A stretch of 64,000 nt of DNA from Antitrichia curtipendula (taxonomy: Eukaryota; Streptophyta; Bryopsida; Hypnales; Leucodontaceae), in assembly GCA_951230915.1 (NCBI GenBank), contig OX579642.1, positions 11,594,001 through 11,658,000 on the forward strand, given 5' to 3'. Both the position numbers and the translations under genes were made by a program. The notes under the pieces are model-generated. The model had not been told where the DNA came from. It saw only the letters and a list, made by a program, of their open reading frames with translations, and ran no database searches. Below are positions 46,001-57,810 of this stretch, piece after piece; position 1 is the stretch's first letter; each line of letters begins with the position of its first letter.

Positions 46001-48130
46001 ACCAATTTGTGTATTATTGTGCATGACCATTCACCACCTAAATACTTTAATGGAGCATTCAAGCAATTGATGTTCAGGTTGCATATGTGTTTTTGTGTTG
46101 CAAGAGTTAAACCCTCTGAATAATGATTACTTTGAAATTGAACAATAATGGTGTCATAGATAGTTGGATACATGCAATAGACATTGCAATCCTTGATCAT
46201 GTTGTCATTTTGCAATGCATACAGGAGTTGCCACCCCGGACTATTACCTTTCCATCAGATATGCATTTCCAATTGATCCCGCGGTCACTTGGATGGCAAA
46301 TCGCAGCACCCCTCTCTCCAGCGCCGCGATTCTACGGTTCCACCCACTGAATGGAACCCTCGAGTTGTCCGACCACAACCAGAACATCCAGCTGGACAAC
46401 ATCTGGAACACTCTCACGGATAATGTACGTGCTTAAGACTCAACTCTGGACCACCGCAATATTTCATATTACAAATGACTGCATTGCGATTTCATATGGG
46501 CATTCAGCCTGATTTGATCGAATCTCCTGTTTGTAGACTATTGTGATCGAATGCATCTCTTATCGGTCTAATGAATTCTTCAATGTATCTGTCGATCTTG
46601 CATTTGGCCCTGCAGATGGACGTCGTCAGTGCCCAGCTGCTGGACACGGGAAAGCTGGTGCTGAAGAATCGGAACGGAACGGAGGTGTGGAACAGTTTCG
46701 ACCGTAGTCCCCCCACCGACACGTTGCTACCCGGGCAGGTCATGCATCGCAGCCAAGACCACAGCTTGATTAGCTGGCTGAGAACGGGCAATCCAGCGAT
46801 TGCGAATGCGAACGATACTTACTCGTTCGGGTGGGACGCCAAAGGAGTCCTGGCTCTCTCCTGGACCTGCCCGAAGGTCTTTCTCAATTGGAAGGGAGGA
46901 TCCTACATCCCCGCTCCCGACGTCTATGCGGCGCACACCATTCAGAATGTGGACAGTGTCTATTTCCACGAGACCCTGGGCCACCTCTACATCGGAAGCA
47001 AACCGCCCACCGCCATTCTCTCCGGAGGCCCGGACCCCGTGAACGTTACAACGCTGAAGCGGATCACGATGCAATCGGACGGAGGCTTGAGGATCCTGCA
47101 ATATGTGATCAACCAAACGGTGACCTCGAACCAAACCTCGAACCAAAGCTGGAAGGTGGTGGCGAACTGGGTGGTGTCTGACCGGCCTGACAGCCGCAGC
47201 CAGTGCACCACCTACGGGACGTGTGGAGCGTTCTCAGAGTGTGTCAGCCCCATCGATTCCTTGGAGCTCGTCACTTGTCGATGTCCGGGGACTGATAATA
47301 TTGCAACCAAGGATTGGTTCACGCCCTACGACGTCAACGACCCGGCCCAAGGATGCCAGCCCCCAACCCAACGGTCCGACTGCCCGAATGAGAACGGGAC
47401 CTACGCTGGCCGTATTAATCCCGTTGGCATGTTGGAGCTTCCCGGGGTTGATATGCCGTGGGGAGGTGGGCGATTGCAAAAACACTTGTACTACTTTGTC
47501 GTGTTTTTTATTTTCAACCTTGTAGTGCTTTTTGTACTACGAAATTCAATCTCACTTATTGAATTAATTTTGAAAAAATTAAAATAATTCAAGTACATTT
47601 TCCATTGCTAGAGGAAGCTTACTTCTGATTTTGATGTTCATTCAATCATTTTTGCAATACTTGTGGCACAAAACAAGTGTTTTTTCAATCACGCAGGTGA
47701 CTATCGGAATCTCACGGGGAACGCCTCTGTCAATTGCAAAGAGGAGTGCATAAAGGACTGCTCTTGCGCGGGAGCGGTGTACTCCAAAGATGAGCAGATG
47801 TGTTGGCTTAAAAACGAAATCTTATATAACATAGGTTATCCATCGGTGGCGCTTCATGGGACCGATCGGACTTCGTATTTGCGAAATCAGACCGTCCTGG
47901 GATTACCTCAACCGGGGGCGGCCAAGAAGGACAACAAGAGACTGGTAAAGATTCTAGTGCCGACCATTGGAATTCCAGGAGTAGTCCTGATTGTTGTGGT
48001 GATCATTTGCATGTGGAGGAGGTCTCAGCCAGTGGGTGTTCCGCCGCAGTACCCTGGTAGTCCGCGTGATGGTCACACCGGTAGTCAGTCGCCGAACCGG
48101 GTGAGAAATGGAGATGGAGATGGGTTGTAG
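43019..48130 (+). CDS. G-type (bulb) lectin receptor-like protein without kinase
   Basis: Exons 43,019-43,050, 45,274-45,464, 46,225-46,424, 46,616-47,465 and 47,697-48,130; 568 aa with frame kept throughout. A signal sequence lies around residues 17-35. The bulb-lectin region (about 38-180) has FELGIFP, TWMANRSTPLS and AQLLDTGKLVLKNRNGTEVWNSFD...TDTLLPGQ. The S-locus/EGF-like region has Cys338, 344, 350, 362 and 364. A PAN-like module (about 425-490) has CKEECIKDCSCAGAVYS. One membrane helix (about 508-531) is followed by basic residues and a tail of about 36 residues, with a stop and no kinase. Many N-glycosylation sequons. This is the ectodomain plan of G-type lectin receptor kinases (S-domain RLKs), here a receptor-like protein that would need a partner kinase to signal. 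Exon 1 (11 codons) is the least certain part because its intron is 2.2 kb. Confidence 0.85.
43694..43810. mobile_element. Half copy of the GGATCTC TIR element, in lectin intron 1
   Basis: Nearly identical to 21,091-21,212 from GGATCTCAATATTTTGGTTG through GGGGTCCGGAGGC, then divergent. The inverted right half is missing, so this is a truncated insertion within the first intron. Confidence 0.75.
44382..44649. mobile_element. TIR element in lectin intron 1 with internal ATCGGGGGATC repeats
   Basis: Perfect 26-bp inverted termini: the left starts ATGCCATATTTAACTACTTC and the right ends GAAGTAGTTAAATATGGCAT. A candidate 4-bp duplication TGAT flanks it (44,378-44,381 and 44,650-44,653). Inside are five diverged copies of CATCGGGGGATCT about 30 bp apart, the last two with inverted GATCCCCCGATG partners. 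No coding. Confidence 0.75.
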
Positions 48131-48402
48131 AAGTGAAGGTGGAAGAACGAGCGTTGTACAGTACAGTGTTGTGTGTCATTCTTCGGGTCCAGGGATTCGA
48201 AAAGTCAGGGTGTGTTTTGATTTGGTTTGTGATCCTTCCTTGTAATGGCCCTCTTCGGATTGGATTGGTCCACGTGCGTTGAACATATGTCAATCCTTTT
48301 CCTAGGTTGCATTTGAATTCTTGTTCAACTTGAGTGTGTGTTTCAGTTTCAGGGAAATGACAACAACTCATAGATGCTTGTACAATTTATTTGGCTCCTT
48401 CA

Positions 48403-48408
48403 AATAAA
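48403..48408 (+). terminator. Candidate poly(A) signal of the lectin gene
   Basis: AATAAA about 270 bases past the stop at 48,128-48,130, inside a less AT-rich region, which makes it more credible than similar hexamers elsewhere. Not verified. Confidence 0.4.
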
Positions 48409-49202
48409 AGTACTGATCCTAGGCTTGCAACTTTGAGCCCAAACAATGGACCAAAGGGCTTAAGTAGTGCATGTCAACATATGGTTACATTGCAATTGCT
48501 CAATGGATTTCTGTGAGAAAACTCGTGCCAAATTGTGTATTGTCATTCTTTGGTAGTTTTCCATCATCATTCTCAATCTTTGAATTTCCTGGCTTTGATA
48601 AGACTACATAAGTACATAATGTGCACTACATAATAATTTGCACTGATGCACTTGTATTGCAACCTGATGATATGGTCATTGAGTTTTATTCAATTTTAAC
48701 AGCGCATTGAAGAATTTGCTTCAGGTCATGAATACTAAGTCAGGCCTGCAAGCAAGAAATCAGTGACCTAATCTTGCTATGGACTCTTGGCAGTGACAGC
48801 CAGACTCAGTCACATATATTTCTGAGCTGAAACTACTCCCGGCCACAGCGGTGGTTTATTTTGGGGGGAGTAATTGGCCACATTCTTAACTAGTTTCGTA
48901 AACAAGATGCCCTGTTTCAATGCAAGTGCCAAAAATGTGGCATGCGTTCAAGTATAAAAGATATGAAAACTAGATCTGGAAACTGTCAAATATTTTGAAA
49001 TTTCGCCGTCCTAACCCTGTTAGGAGCTATTTAGGACGGGCCAATGACTAATTTTTGAAAGGCATGTCTTAGCTCTTAGCTCTCTTAGCTCATTAGCCTA
49101 CTTTCTGGATGTTCTCTGATTGATATTTACATTGATGGCTAGCTACCGGAAGGTAAGAATGTCACCGAGACTCCAATCCAAGCTGGTCGACCAAGCCCAC
49201 GT
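48409..49202. other. Spacer between convergent genes
   Basis: About 0.8 kb between the lectin and protease genes, which end towards each other. It presumably contains the 3' untranslated region of the minus-strand protease gene. No repeat or RNA gene recognised. Confidence 0.5.
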
Positions 49203-51507
49203 TCACACGCACTCATTTTCGGTGACGTCGCTTCGAATGTAGAAAAGAAGGTAAGCCTTGGCTTCAAGAACGTCTTCCTCTTTCGTTTCGCGGACTTTGT
49301 CATCGTTACAAAGGTACCATGTTCCATTTGTCTCCTGTGATTATGAGCAAACAGGAAAACAACTCCGTTGATTACTCAACGACAGCGTAAAATTACTTAC
49401 AATGATCTATAATCACGAGTGAAATTCATAAACTCCAATTAATTCCCTCTCGTGATGAATTTACGATAAAAAAATTTCTGGTAGTACAACAGTTTCAAAA
49501 CACTTGTCCAGAGCCGCATACTTCAAGAAATAAAGTCTGCTGATTAGAAAGTGTACCTTCACGAAAGCGACATAGTGTCCTCTTTGGCGAGAATTGCCTA
49601 GATGTTCAATGACTGCATAGAGCTTGTAACAAGGAACTGGATCCCCCTGAAGATCACATCGATCCAGTCAGCGCCATTGATTATTCATCGGATCATTCAG
49701 TGGTACAGTCGAGAGGAATGTTTAAAGGGAATTTCATGAATTTAATTATACTGTTCGAGAGTGTTAGCAACTCTGCGTAGCTAAATTAGACTTTGTCTAA
49801 AATAATGTTGAGTAACACTAGCACTTACTGTGAATTTCTGGCTTATGTAGTTGGTGACGTTGAGCTGGTCCTCAAATCGGACGAAATGCTCTAACTTGTT
49901 TCCAGAGAGGGGATCAAACCTCTGCAACTGGATTGTGAGCACTTTCGGCATTTCATAAATCGACATTCGCTTCTTAGCAACTGAGAGGTCGTCGCACCTG
50001 CAAGCAAGGCAAGTTATTTTCAATTAGATTGGCCAGTACGTTTTCGAATCCAAAAGTGAGATTCATAGGAGTTGTTTCTTATAGTTGCTAACGAGGACCA
50101 AGAGGTCTAGACTTTGCCATTTTCAAAGAAGTTGGTCAATTTAATGGAAAATCCCTTGAAGGAGAGCATCTTCGGATGAGACTCTTAAACCTCACACAGT
50201 ATGGTGTACATACGCTAATTAAGGTAGGGAGCACAATTAGGATTGACAATTTTCTAGCTCATAAATAGAGACACAACTTAGGTACTTAATATTTACGCTC
50301 ACTAGGTTTAATAGGTTAAAGGTTTGATTACTTACTCCTCGCAGTGATATTTGTTGTCTCCATCGAGAACCTCTGGGCGAAAGAAACAAGCCAAAGCTTG
50401 CTCCACGGAGCCCAATTCGCAAATATTAAGGCTGAGATCCAACATGTCCTCATGCCTCGTGGATGCGGTGTTGCACTCACGGCATTCGATTTGGCTCTGC
50501 AACACCCCGCCAAACAATTTATCCAGCACCGACTTCCCATTGCCCAAGGGACCCTCGGATGCTTTCGCACAATCTTCGATCAGAAAACTCAGAAGCTCAT
50601 GTGCGTCCTCTTGCCTCCCTCGCTGGAACAATTCTGAATGAGCTATCACGTGTGTGCTCAGATTTCTGGGTGTCTCCACAATCTGTGATGCTTCCAAAGA
50701 CCTCCGAATTCGTTTCTCAAGGATGCACAAAGTGCAATGCCAGCCCCTGCCTGCACCTGCTTCACATGGCGCAACTATCGATATATGAATAGGTATGGAA
50801 ATTAGCTACAGACTCCATTTGTTATATTTCGTGTAGCTACCAAAATCGATTTATTATATAATCCATGGATCATCAAGTTCGTTTAGGTGATTGCTTCATA
50901 TTAATTATGAAAAGAACGTCGATTTTGTCAGTTCTACGTGATTCAGAGGGCCAATATTAAATTTGATATATCATGTTCAACTGCACAAAGTTGGCTCTTA
51001 ACCTTTTGTTATATTGGCGGATAGGATAGTCACAACGTAGTACTTCTACACACCGATCGAATCATAAATTCATTCCGAGGGAGAGAAAAAAGCAAACCAT
51101 CTCTAGCAAAAGGTAACACAAAAAGTAACGTGGTGTAGCTAGTAAGTAGCGCCTTCTTGTTATGAAAAGTTGTGCAGAAAGCGATCACTCTTTGAACCTA
51201 TAGACCATTTCTATCTAATCACCACATCGATCACAACTTTTTGGAAGGGTAATGGAGACATACAGTTGGTGGAATGCACTTTTCGCCGGCAAAATTCGGC
51301 AAGCGGCGGCGTGAATGTTAAACATTGCAGCACACTGTTCAGGTAGCATGAACTCTCTGTAGGATTTCTTAGTCCCATCGGCCCTCCATGAATCCTTCGA
51401 AGCAAAGATGCCAGCGGAGGAGATGAGGAATCCTCAGGATCCGGAGGTGCAACCACAGAAGGTGCCACAGGAACACACTGCGATGGTGGAGAATCCTGTT
51501 CGACCAT
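49203..51507 (-). CDS. Ubiquitin-specific protease (USP/UBP, C19)
   Basis: Exons in transcript order 51,507-51,264, 50,756-50,336, 49,997-49,829, 49,646-49,557 and 49,334-49,203; 351 aa, frame kept at four GT-AG junctions. It is essentially a bare USP domain that removes ubiquitin from proteins. The Cys box GLRNPTESSCYLNSVLQCL holds Cys54; RGRQEDAHELL is the QDAHE-type motif; CREC (173/176) and CEEC (220/223) form a likely zinc site; KVLTIQLQRFD follows. The His box RGHYVAFVK holds His302, and WYLCNDDKV holds Asp319. Order and wording fit the USP36/USP42-like plant UBP group. Oddity: the Cys box normally has four residues between the conserved Asn and the catalytic Cys; here there are five (PTESS) and the usual Gly is missing. 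An in-frame ATG at 51,531 would add eight residues. Confidence 0.88.
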
Positions 51508-52400
51508 CGTAAATAAAGTAACAAACACCAAATTCGTGCTGTCCGGGCGCGGAAAGACGCAGGTATGTCAAAAACATTTACAATGTTTCCATCTTGCTGA
51601 CAAACAACTGTCGATCGAATCACCTTTGATCGAGGTCTATTGAAATGAAGCACCAAGCTAGAGTTTAAAGCAGACCACTCTTGCCGCGCCACAGATAGAA
51701 GATAACTAGCTAGCTAGCTATTCTACTGCAATAAAAAACATGGATGTTAGACTGGAGTAAGTGTATATATATGTATCTACAGTTCGATCTACACGTACAA
51801 TCAACGAGAGAGAGAGAGACTACGCAAGAAACTCTAGCAACGAACTAACAGATGAATTATGAAGCTCACATCAGGTGAAGCAAGAATATATACATGTATG
51901 TTTGCGTGCGTCTTGGTAGTAAGGGCAAATGGAACTTGAATGTCGATTCTCGGAAGTCGGTTGAATTCTACAAATCAAAAGTAAGTCTCGTTGGAATCAC
52001 AAGAATCACTGCCACGTTGGTTAAGTTGCATGCTTTATCGATACCGATCTGAGAACAAATTTAATGTACGTTTCCGGAGATGAAATCGAACTCCAGAGGT
52101 ACTGTGCCAAGAACATTAATGTCATTGTTATAATAAACATTTGAAATCGAACTTCCCTCATCCAATTTCAGCATATTTAATCGCATCATCGCAATCAAAC
52201 TAATATTAAACATTGTTATTAATAAGCTATATTCGTTAAAAAGGCACTTTCAGTGCCACCTTTTGAAATGTGGCATTAAGGGTGCAACACTAAGAAAAAC
52301 TAGTCAATTTGAAGATTCGAAGTATAGAACGATTGATTGGAAAAGTGTCAATTTCTTTGAATTTTGTCATTTTAATCCTTGAAGGTTTAGGACTACGTTT
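51508..52400. promoter_or_regulatory. 5' flank of the protease gene
   Basis: An open minus-strand frame (51,369-51,692) overlaps exon 1 in another frame and encodes no recognised domain. Short repeats TAGCTAGCTAGCTA (51,707-51,720) and GAGAGAGAGAGA (about 51,807) are present; GA-type runs are common in plant promoters and leaders. No TATA box was confidently placed. Confidence 0.4.
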
Positions 52401-54699
52401 CACAAAAAACACTTCAAAGCAGTCAATTCTGGATTTTTAGTGCCCAAAGAACTACTATGAAAAGAAGCCACTTTTTACACATGTATATCCAACAATAAGA
52501 TCTTGCATTAAACTTCTATGAGAATGTGTGGAAAATTTTTAGAACTTTAGAAATTGAAGTAGATTGTAAGATATTAGTGTGCAAAGTGAAAAAAGAAGAG
52601 TTTTTTTCCTTACCGTTCTAAATTTTCTAACTTATTTTGAAATTCTTCATATTTTTGGAAATATCTTTGTATAAATATATTATTTATTTCATTCCCATGG
52701 AATGTCATGAAGAAAGGTTAATTTTTAAAGATTCAAATATTATTTTGGATTAATAAAACTTCTAAAGCTTCTAGGAAAATCATTGCTAAGAAGATTTGTC
52801 TCTAGTCATCAACTAGAAAACTAAAACGTAGACATATGATTGCTAACTAAATTTTAGATTAACAGCTTTAAAATCTTGCACTATCAAATTTTTAACTTTA
52901 AATCACCATAGTGGAGAATTGGATTGAAAAATTAAGAAAAAAATATTCAATAAAAAAAATTGATTTTCATTCCTTCAAAATTTTGTTATATAGAAGTAAG
53001 TACAAGATGGTTAAATTGCATAGTTCTAAAGTAAAATTGAATATGAATTTATATGACAATTTCCTCCTTCTAGACCTTTTTATTTTGAGAAATTGTAAAA
53101 GTTGATTCAAAAAACAAATCCTTTACTTTACTTTTAGAGGAAGACCTGTTGATTGTCTGCAGAACAAGACTCTTTGATATAGCTTTTACATTACTAATTT
53201 ATTTATGCATTTCTAAAAAGACGCCTTGTCAAGTGTCTATCTACAACTCTACAAGATAAAACTTTTAATAACAACATTTTTACATCACTAATTGAAATGG
53301 AATGAAATTAAATCTTTACATGTAAAACAAAAACATATTACATGAAATTTCATTAAAAATAATTAGAGACCTCTTGAGTCAAAAGTTTGTATACAAAAAA
53401 AAAATAGTAATGCAAGAAATCCACAAAATACTTATTGTGCTTAGAAGGGTATGATTATTTCTCCCAAATATTGATTGAAATATAAATTGTATTCCCCAAA
53501 AGCTAGTATATGTATACCCTTACCTTCAAGGAAAGTTTAAATAGTCATTGTAGTTAAATTTGACATAACAAGAGCTTGATCAAAATTCTTTAAAATCCAT
53601 CATAAGATTTTGAATCTTGAAGAGTTAACGGTAGTCAATAAACAAACTAGTAATTATAATTAATGGTTGTAGAATTGAAGTCTTCATTGCTTGCACATGT
53701 TTGTTCTTAAGGAGAAAGAGTGAAACAAAAAAATATTTAGAATGTATTTATTAGAAAAATATTGCATTTTCAAACAAGTTCTTCAAACATAATTATCAAG
53801 TGTCAATCATCTCCAAATCAATGCAATTTGTAAAATTCACTATAAGTTAGGATTGTAGATTTTTTTCTCTAAATCTAATTTTGACGTAGGTTTTGTGTAT
53901 ATATATAATCAATTCTATTTATAGATTTTGTAATTCAAGTTAAAAATTTAGATTTTTTTTCTAAATCTAATTTTATCATGAAGGTTTTGTATTTATATAT
54001 AATCAATTCCATTTATAGATTTTGTGATTCAAATTTGTAGTGGTTTGAACTTTGAAGTTCTAATCTCTCTATTCTCTAATTTGGACTATGGGTAGTTTTG
54101 TTAAAATGGTGAAATTCCTTAACTTTGGCAATTTTTACATGAAGGTAAACTTTTGTCTTTCAACATTTTTAGAAATAAATATGCATGTCCTATAACTTGT
54201 GCATTTTTTTTATTCAACATGTTGCAAAATGTATCAATAATATTTTAAAAAACATATAACCAGAAAAACTTTCATACTCATCCTCAAAAAATTATAAAGT
54301 AAAAGGTAGTATTGAGTGAAAGAAAAAGCTAAACTACTAATAACATTTACACAGAATGAGACACAAAATTGAGAAAAATTAATTTAAATGATGAGAATAT
54401 TCTAGTAGAGAGCTGATATCTTTTATTTCTGTTTTTATTTGAAAATTTTGAAAATTGAATGCAAAAGACAACAATGTATGTTTTTCCTACTTTTATTGCC
54501 TAAAAAATAAAACTCCTTATAACTTTCTCTTCATTATTTGGAATTGAATGGTTCAAATGTTCTTGAGTAGTTACCAATGTATATATACAAAAATTTTAAT
54601 TCATATTTTTTTAGAACATATTTTTTGCTGCTTGGTTTGACTTTGAAATAAAATTAACTTCTAATTTTTGCAATATTTATCAGAATGACATGAAACAAA
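52401..54699. other. Intergenic, no gene seen
   Basis: Very AT-rich. A direct repeat is visible at about 53,860-54,030, where TTTTTTTCTAAATCTAATTT and ATCAATTCTATTTATAGATT-type text occurs twice. A degraded end of the 42.3-kb TIR element lies at 54,093-54,135. No coding region supported. Confidence 0.5.
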
Positions 54700-55000
54700 C
54701 ATTACAAAAAATTTCAGCCCTCGGAAAGGGCGCAAGTTTTGCAGGGCTGTGGTGCAATTAGGGAAAAAAATGTTTTTTTTTGTTTTTTTTAATTTTTTTT
54801 AATTTTTTTGGGGGGAATCTGACGTGGCACTACTAGTGCCACGTCAGACTGGAGAATTTTTTAATTTTTTTAAAAATTTTAATTTAAAAAATATTAAAAA
54901 ATATTAAAAAAATATTTTTTTATTTTTCTGTAACTGCACCGCGGGGGTGCCAAAAAAGCTTTCTAAACAGCCTTATGGAGGGCTGAAATTTTTTGTAATG
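54700..55000. mobile_element. Foldback/MITE element, copy 2 of the CATTACAAAA family
   Basis: Perfect 23-bp inverted termini (left starts CATTACAAAAAATTTCAGCC, right ends at 55,000). A central perfect palindrome at 54,819-54,847 has 14-bp arms CTGACGTGGCACTA and a one-base loop. Between them are A/T runs and inverted TGCA(A/G)TTA motifs, so the whole 301 bp can fold back. Same architecture as 723-1066. No clear target duplication and no coding. Confidence 0.82.
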
Positions 55001-55135
55001 GCTTCATGTGAAGATTAGGATGATTGGCATTCATTTTTTTTTAATTATAAATTTTTTTTTAACTATGAAATCAATAGAGACTTCCCAAGTTTTCAAAAAG
55101 TCCAAAGTGGGCTCTTGGCTCTATCAAGGGTTAGT

Positions 55136-56074
55136 TTAACCCCTAAAGGACCAAGTACCATTTTTTGGCAACATAGCGATTTTGGACAGCTCTCTACGAA
55201 TGAAATTTTTATTTTTTCCTTTGAAATTTTCACAAAAAAATGTGCCCAAGGAGTAGCTTTAAGGCCCAACAATTTTTCATAACTTTTGACTACATGGTTA
55301 AAAAGTTATTGTATGATATGTAATTTTCATTACTTGGTGGGCAACTCAGAAAACTCTTTAAAAATCACTTTAAAAATTCTTTAAAAATGAGTAAATAAAA
55401 ATTTTAAGTTGATTGTTTATATTTATATACACGTGGAAAGCTTTGATTAATTCCATTTTGATTAATGAGATGAAAGTTATGAAGAGTTTCAGTTTGCGGG
55501 TAATTATGGAATCTCTATTCTAAAATAAACTCTGAAATCTCTTATTGAACTCAATTTTCAATGGAATTGAAAAAAAATAAAAACATTGGGTATAGATTGT
55601 TTATTACAGCATTTCAACCATTGGGATTGGCATTTTTCAATTCTATAAATAAATTGTTAACAACTTAGTATTTCTAATCATTCTTTATTTCTTTCTACTT
55701 ACTATTTTTTTCCTAAATGTTGTACAAATCCAAATGATTTGAAATTTTTCAAGTATGTAAACAACTTGACTTGAAAAATGAATCCAAAGAGTAACCACCA
55801 TTTTGGACTTTTTTTCATACAAGTGTGACCTTGTGAAGTGCAGCTGCCTAATTTTTTGCAGGGACAAAATTTTTTTTTTGTCAGTTCAATTTGCAATCCA
55901 CATGGGGGAAATTTTTGAATTTTTTTCCACATCTTCTCAAACTAGTGCACTACACGACCCTATGGTTATATGTGTCCAAAAATATTTTTTTTTCTAAAAT
56001 TTGATACTTGTACTAGAAATGATAGTTTTGGAGCATTTTTGATAAAAACATAGTCTCTGACCTTTAGGGATTTA
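55136..56074. mobile_element. TTAA-flanked TIR element, inverted full-length copy
   Basis: TTAA (55,136-55,139) and CCCCTAAAGGACC at one end. The other end reads GGTC-type text CTGACCTTTAGGGA followed by TTTA, a decayed TTAA. Its body is the reverse complement of 62,940-63,869 (for example CTAGAAATGATAGTTTTGGA near the right end). Core about 931 bp; short open frames only. Confidence 0.8.
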
Positions 56075-57810
56075 TGAGTGAGCGTTCTTTGCTATCCATA
56101 TGAACTAAATTTGAATTAGTGGCAGAATATTTGCTAATGATATGACTATGACTATGACGTAATTAAATACCGAATTTATTTATTAGGAATTTTATTTTAT
56201 TTTGTTTATTTATTTAGATTTAGATTTCTTACTAGTTTTGATTTTCTATTACGTATAAGGGTTTTTTTGGAGTGTTCTATGCTTTATCTCCAAATACACC
56301 TCCATTGTATTGCCCTAAGCACCCCAAAGTCCATTTCCTCTATACAATAAACCAAGTGAAGCAACTTCAATGGCATAAATCCCTAGTAATATTTCTATAG
56401 ATATTTTATATTAAACTTCAAGTCAAATATTATGTCTTCAGCAAGTCAAAAGTAACCTCCAAAAGTGAGCTCCGGAAAATGGGGTTTAGAATTGCAAATC
56501 CTCTGCAAAAAAATTACCTTAAAATAGTCAATATTTTAGATGTAATTAATCATAGAAAGAATTTGCACTTTTCAGTTTCAGATTATATATATAAATATTT
56601 TTGACAGCAATAATTGAAAACTTTACATCTTAAGTGTACTAAAATTTTAAAAGATGTAATTAATTCATTATCTAAAATTATTATCTAAAATTCAATTATA
56701 TCAAGTTAGTTCTCAAAGTTGTTATTTAAAAAACGTCTTCACAAAACTTTAAATGAAAAAAATTAGTCATTTTGTTGTTGGTAAGAACAAAACATAGCAT
56801 TTGATTTAGATTTTCCTTCCACTAACAACCTTGTTGGCTATATGTCAAAATAAGGGAAATATAATCACACCTTCAATATTTTTGTTGATAGTATACTCCT
56901 CTCTCCAAAAATAACTCTATAATTTGAAATAAAATAAGATTAGATTTTGTTGAAAAACAATGGTGTTATGTGCCTATAGTACCAATGTGTCACAATACCA
57001 TGTAAAGTATTTGCAATACTATACCACAAGAATAATCATTCTTTGCATATTTATTATTTCTAATGAAATTCCGACTAAACTTATTTTAACTAGTTTTCTC
57101 AAACTTCGGAATTATTTTGGAACAAAATATTAGAATTAATTCTATACTACAATATACAAGGTCAAAGGAAAACATAACAAAAGAATAAGAGTCCAAAACT
57201 ATCCCTAATACCTTTAGGATATTGATATGGTCTTCTTTATGCTTGCAAGAGTACTAGATACTTTTAGAATATTAACATACTATAATAAAGTTGCATCAAA
57301 TGCAACCTCAAATCCAACAATCACCATAATACCAAGTTCACTTTTCAAGGCAGATTTGTCACCATTCCATTGGATAGTAAAAAAAATGTTATAACTCATA
57401 ACGCATACCCTCTTTCTATACCTTAGATTTGCAAAAAGTACAGATACGGACATTTGTGATGAACTTCACATTATGTCTCATATTGCTCTCATTTGTGATG
57501 AACTTCACATTATGTCTCATATTGCTCTCGAGCATTATCTAGTTCATAATTCTGGGAATGGCCACAAAGAGTATTTCCCAATACTCTAGTTTTTCCTTCC
57601 TTCCAAGAATATGCAACTAAAGAGTAAGCCCATTCAAGCTTTTGCCTCATCAATCATCATCCCTCCAAGGACGTGGGGAATGTCCACAATCGCCCTGCAA
57701 TAAAGACCTGTACATTGACACCGAGCTCTCTTTTTTCCAAACGCATGTACAAGCTACACCACTGTATACAACCTAATCTTCAATCTATCTCTTGTTAACC
57801 TGCCTGCAAT
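56075..57810. other. Intergenic and 3' flank of the transporter gene
   Basis: AT-rich with no supported gene apart from the probable 3' untranslated region of the transporter (about 57,600-57,810). A perfect 39-bp tandem duplication lies at 57,452-57,529. Confidence 0.5.
57452..57529. repeat. Perfect 2 x 39-bp tandem duplication
   Basis: The unit beginning ATTTGTGATGAACTTCACAT and ending ATTGCTCTC occurs twice head to tail without a mismatch (57,452-57,490 and 57,491-57,529). The identity implies a recent duplication or an assembly artefact. Confidence 0.9.

Noticed and set aside
46727..47211. Long frames overlapping the lectin exon 4 on the other strand and in other frames
   Set aside because: Shadows of a GC-rich coding exon whose own frame carries clear lectin and S-locus features.
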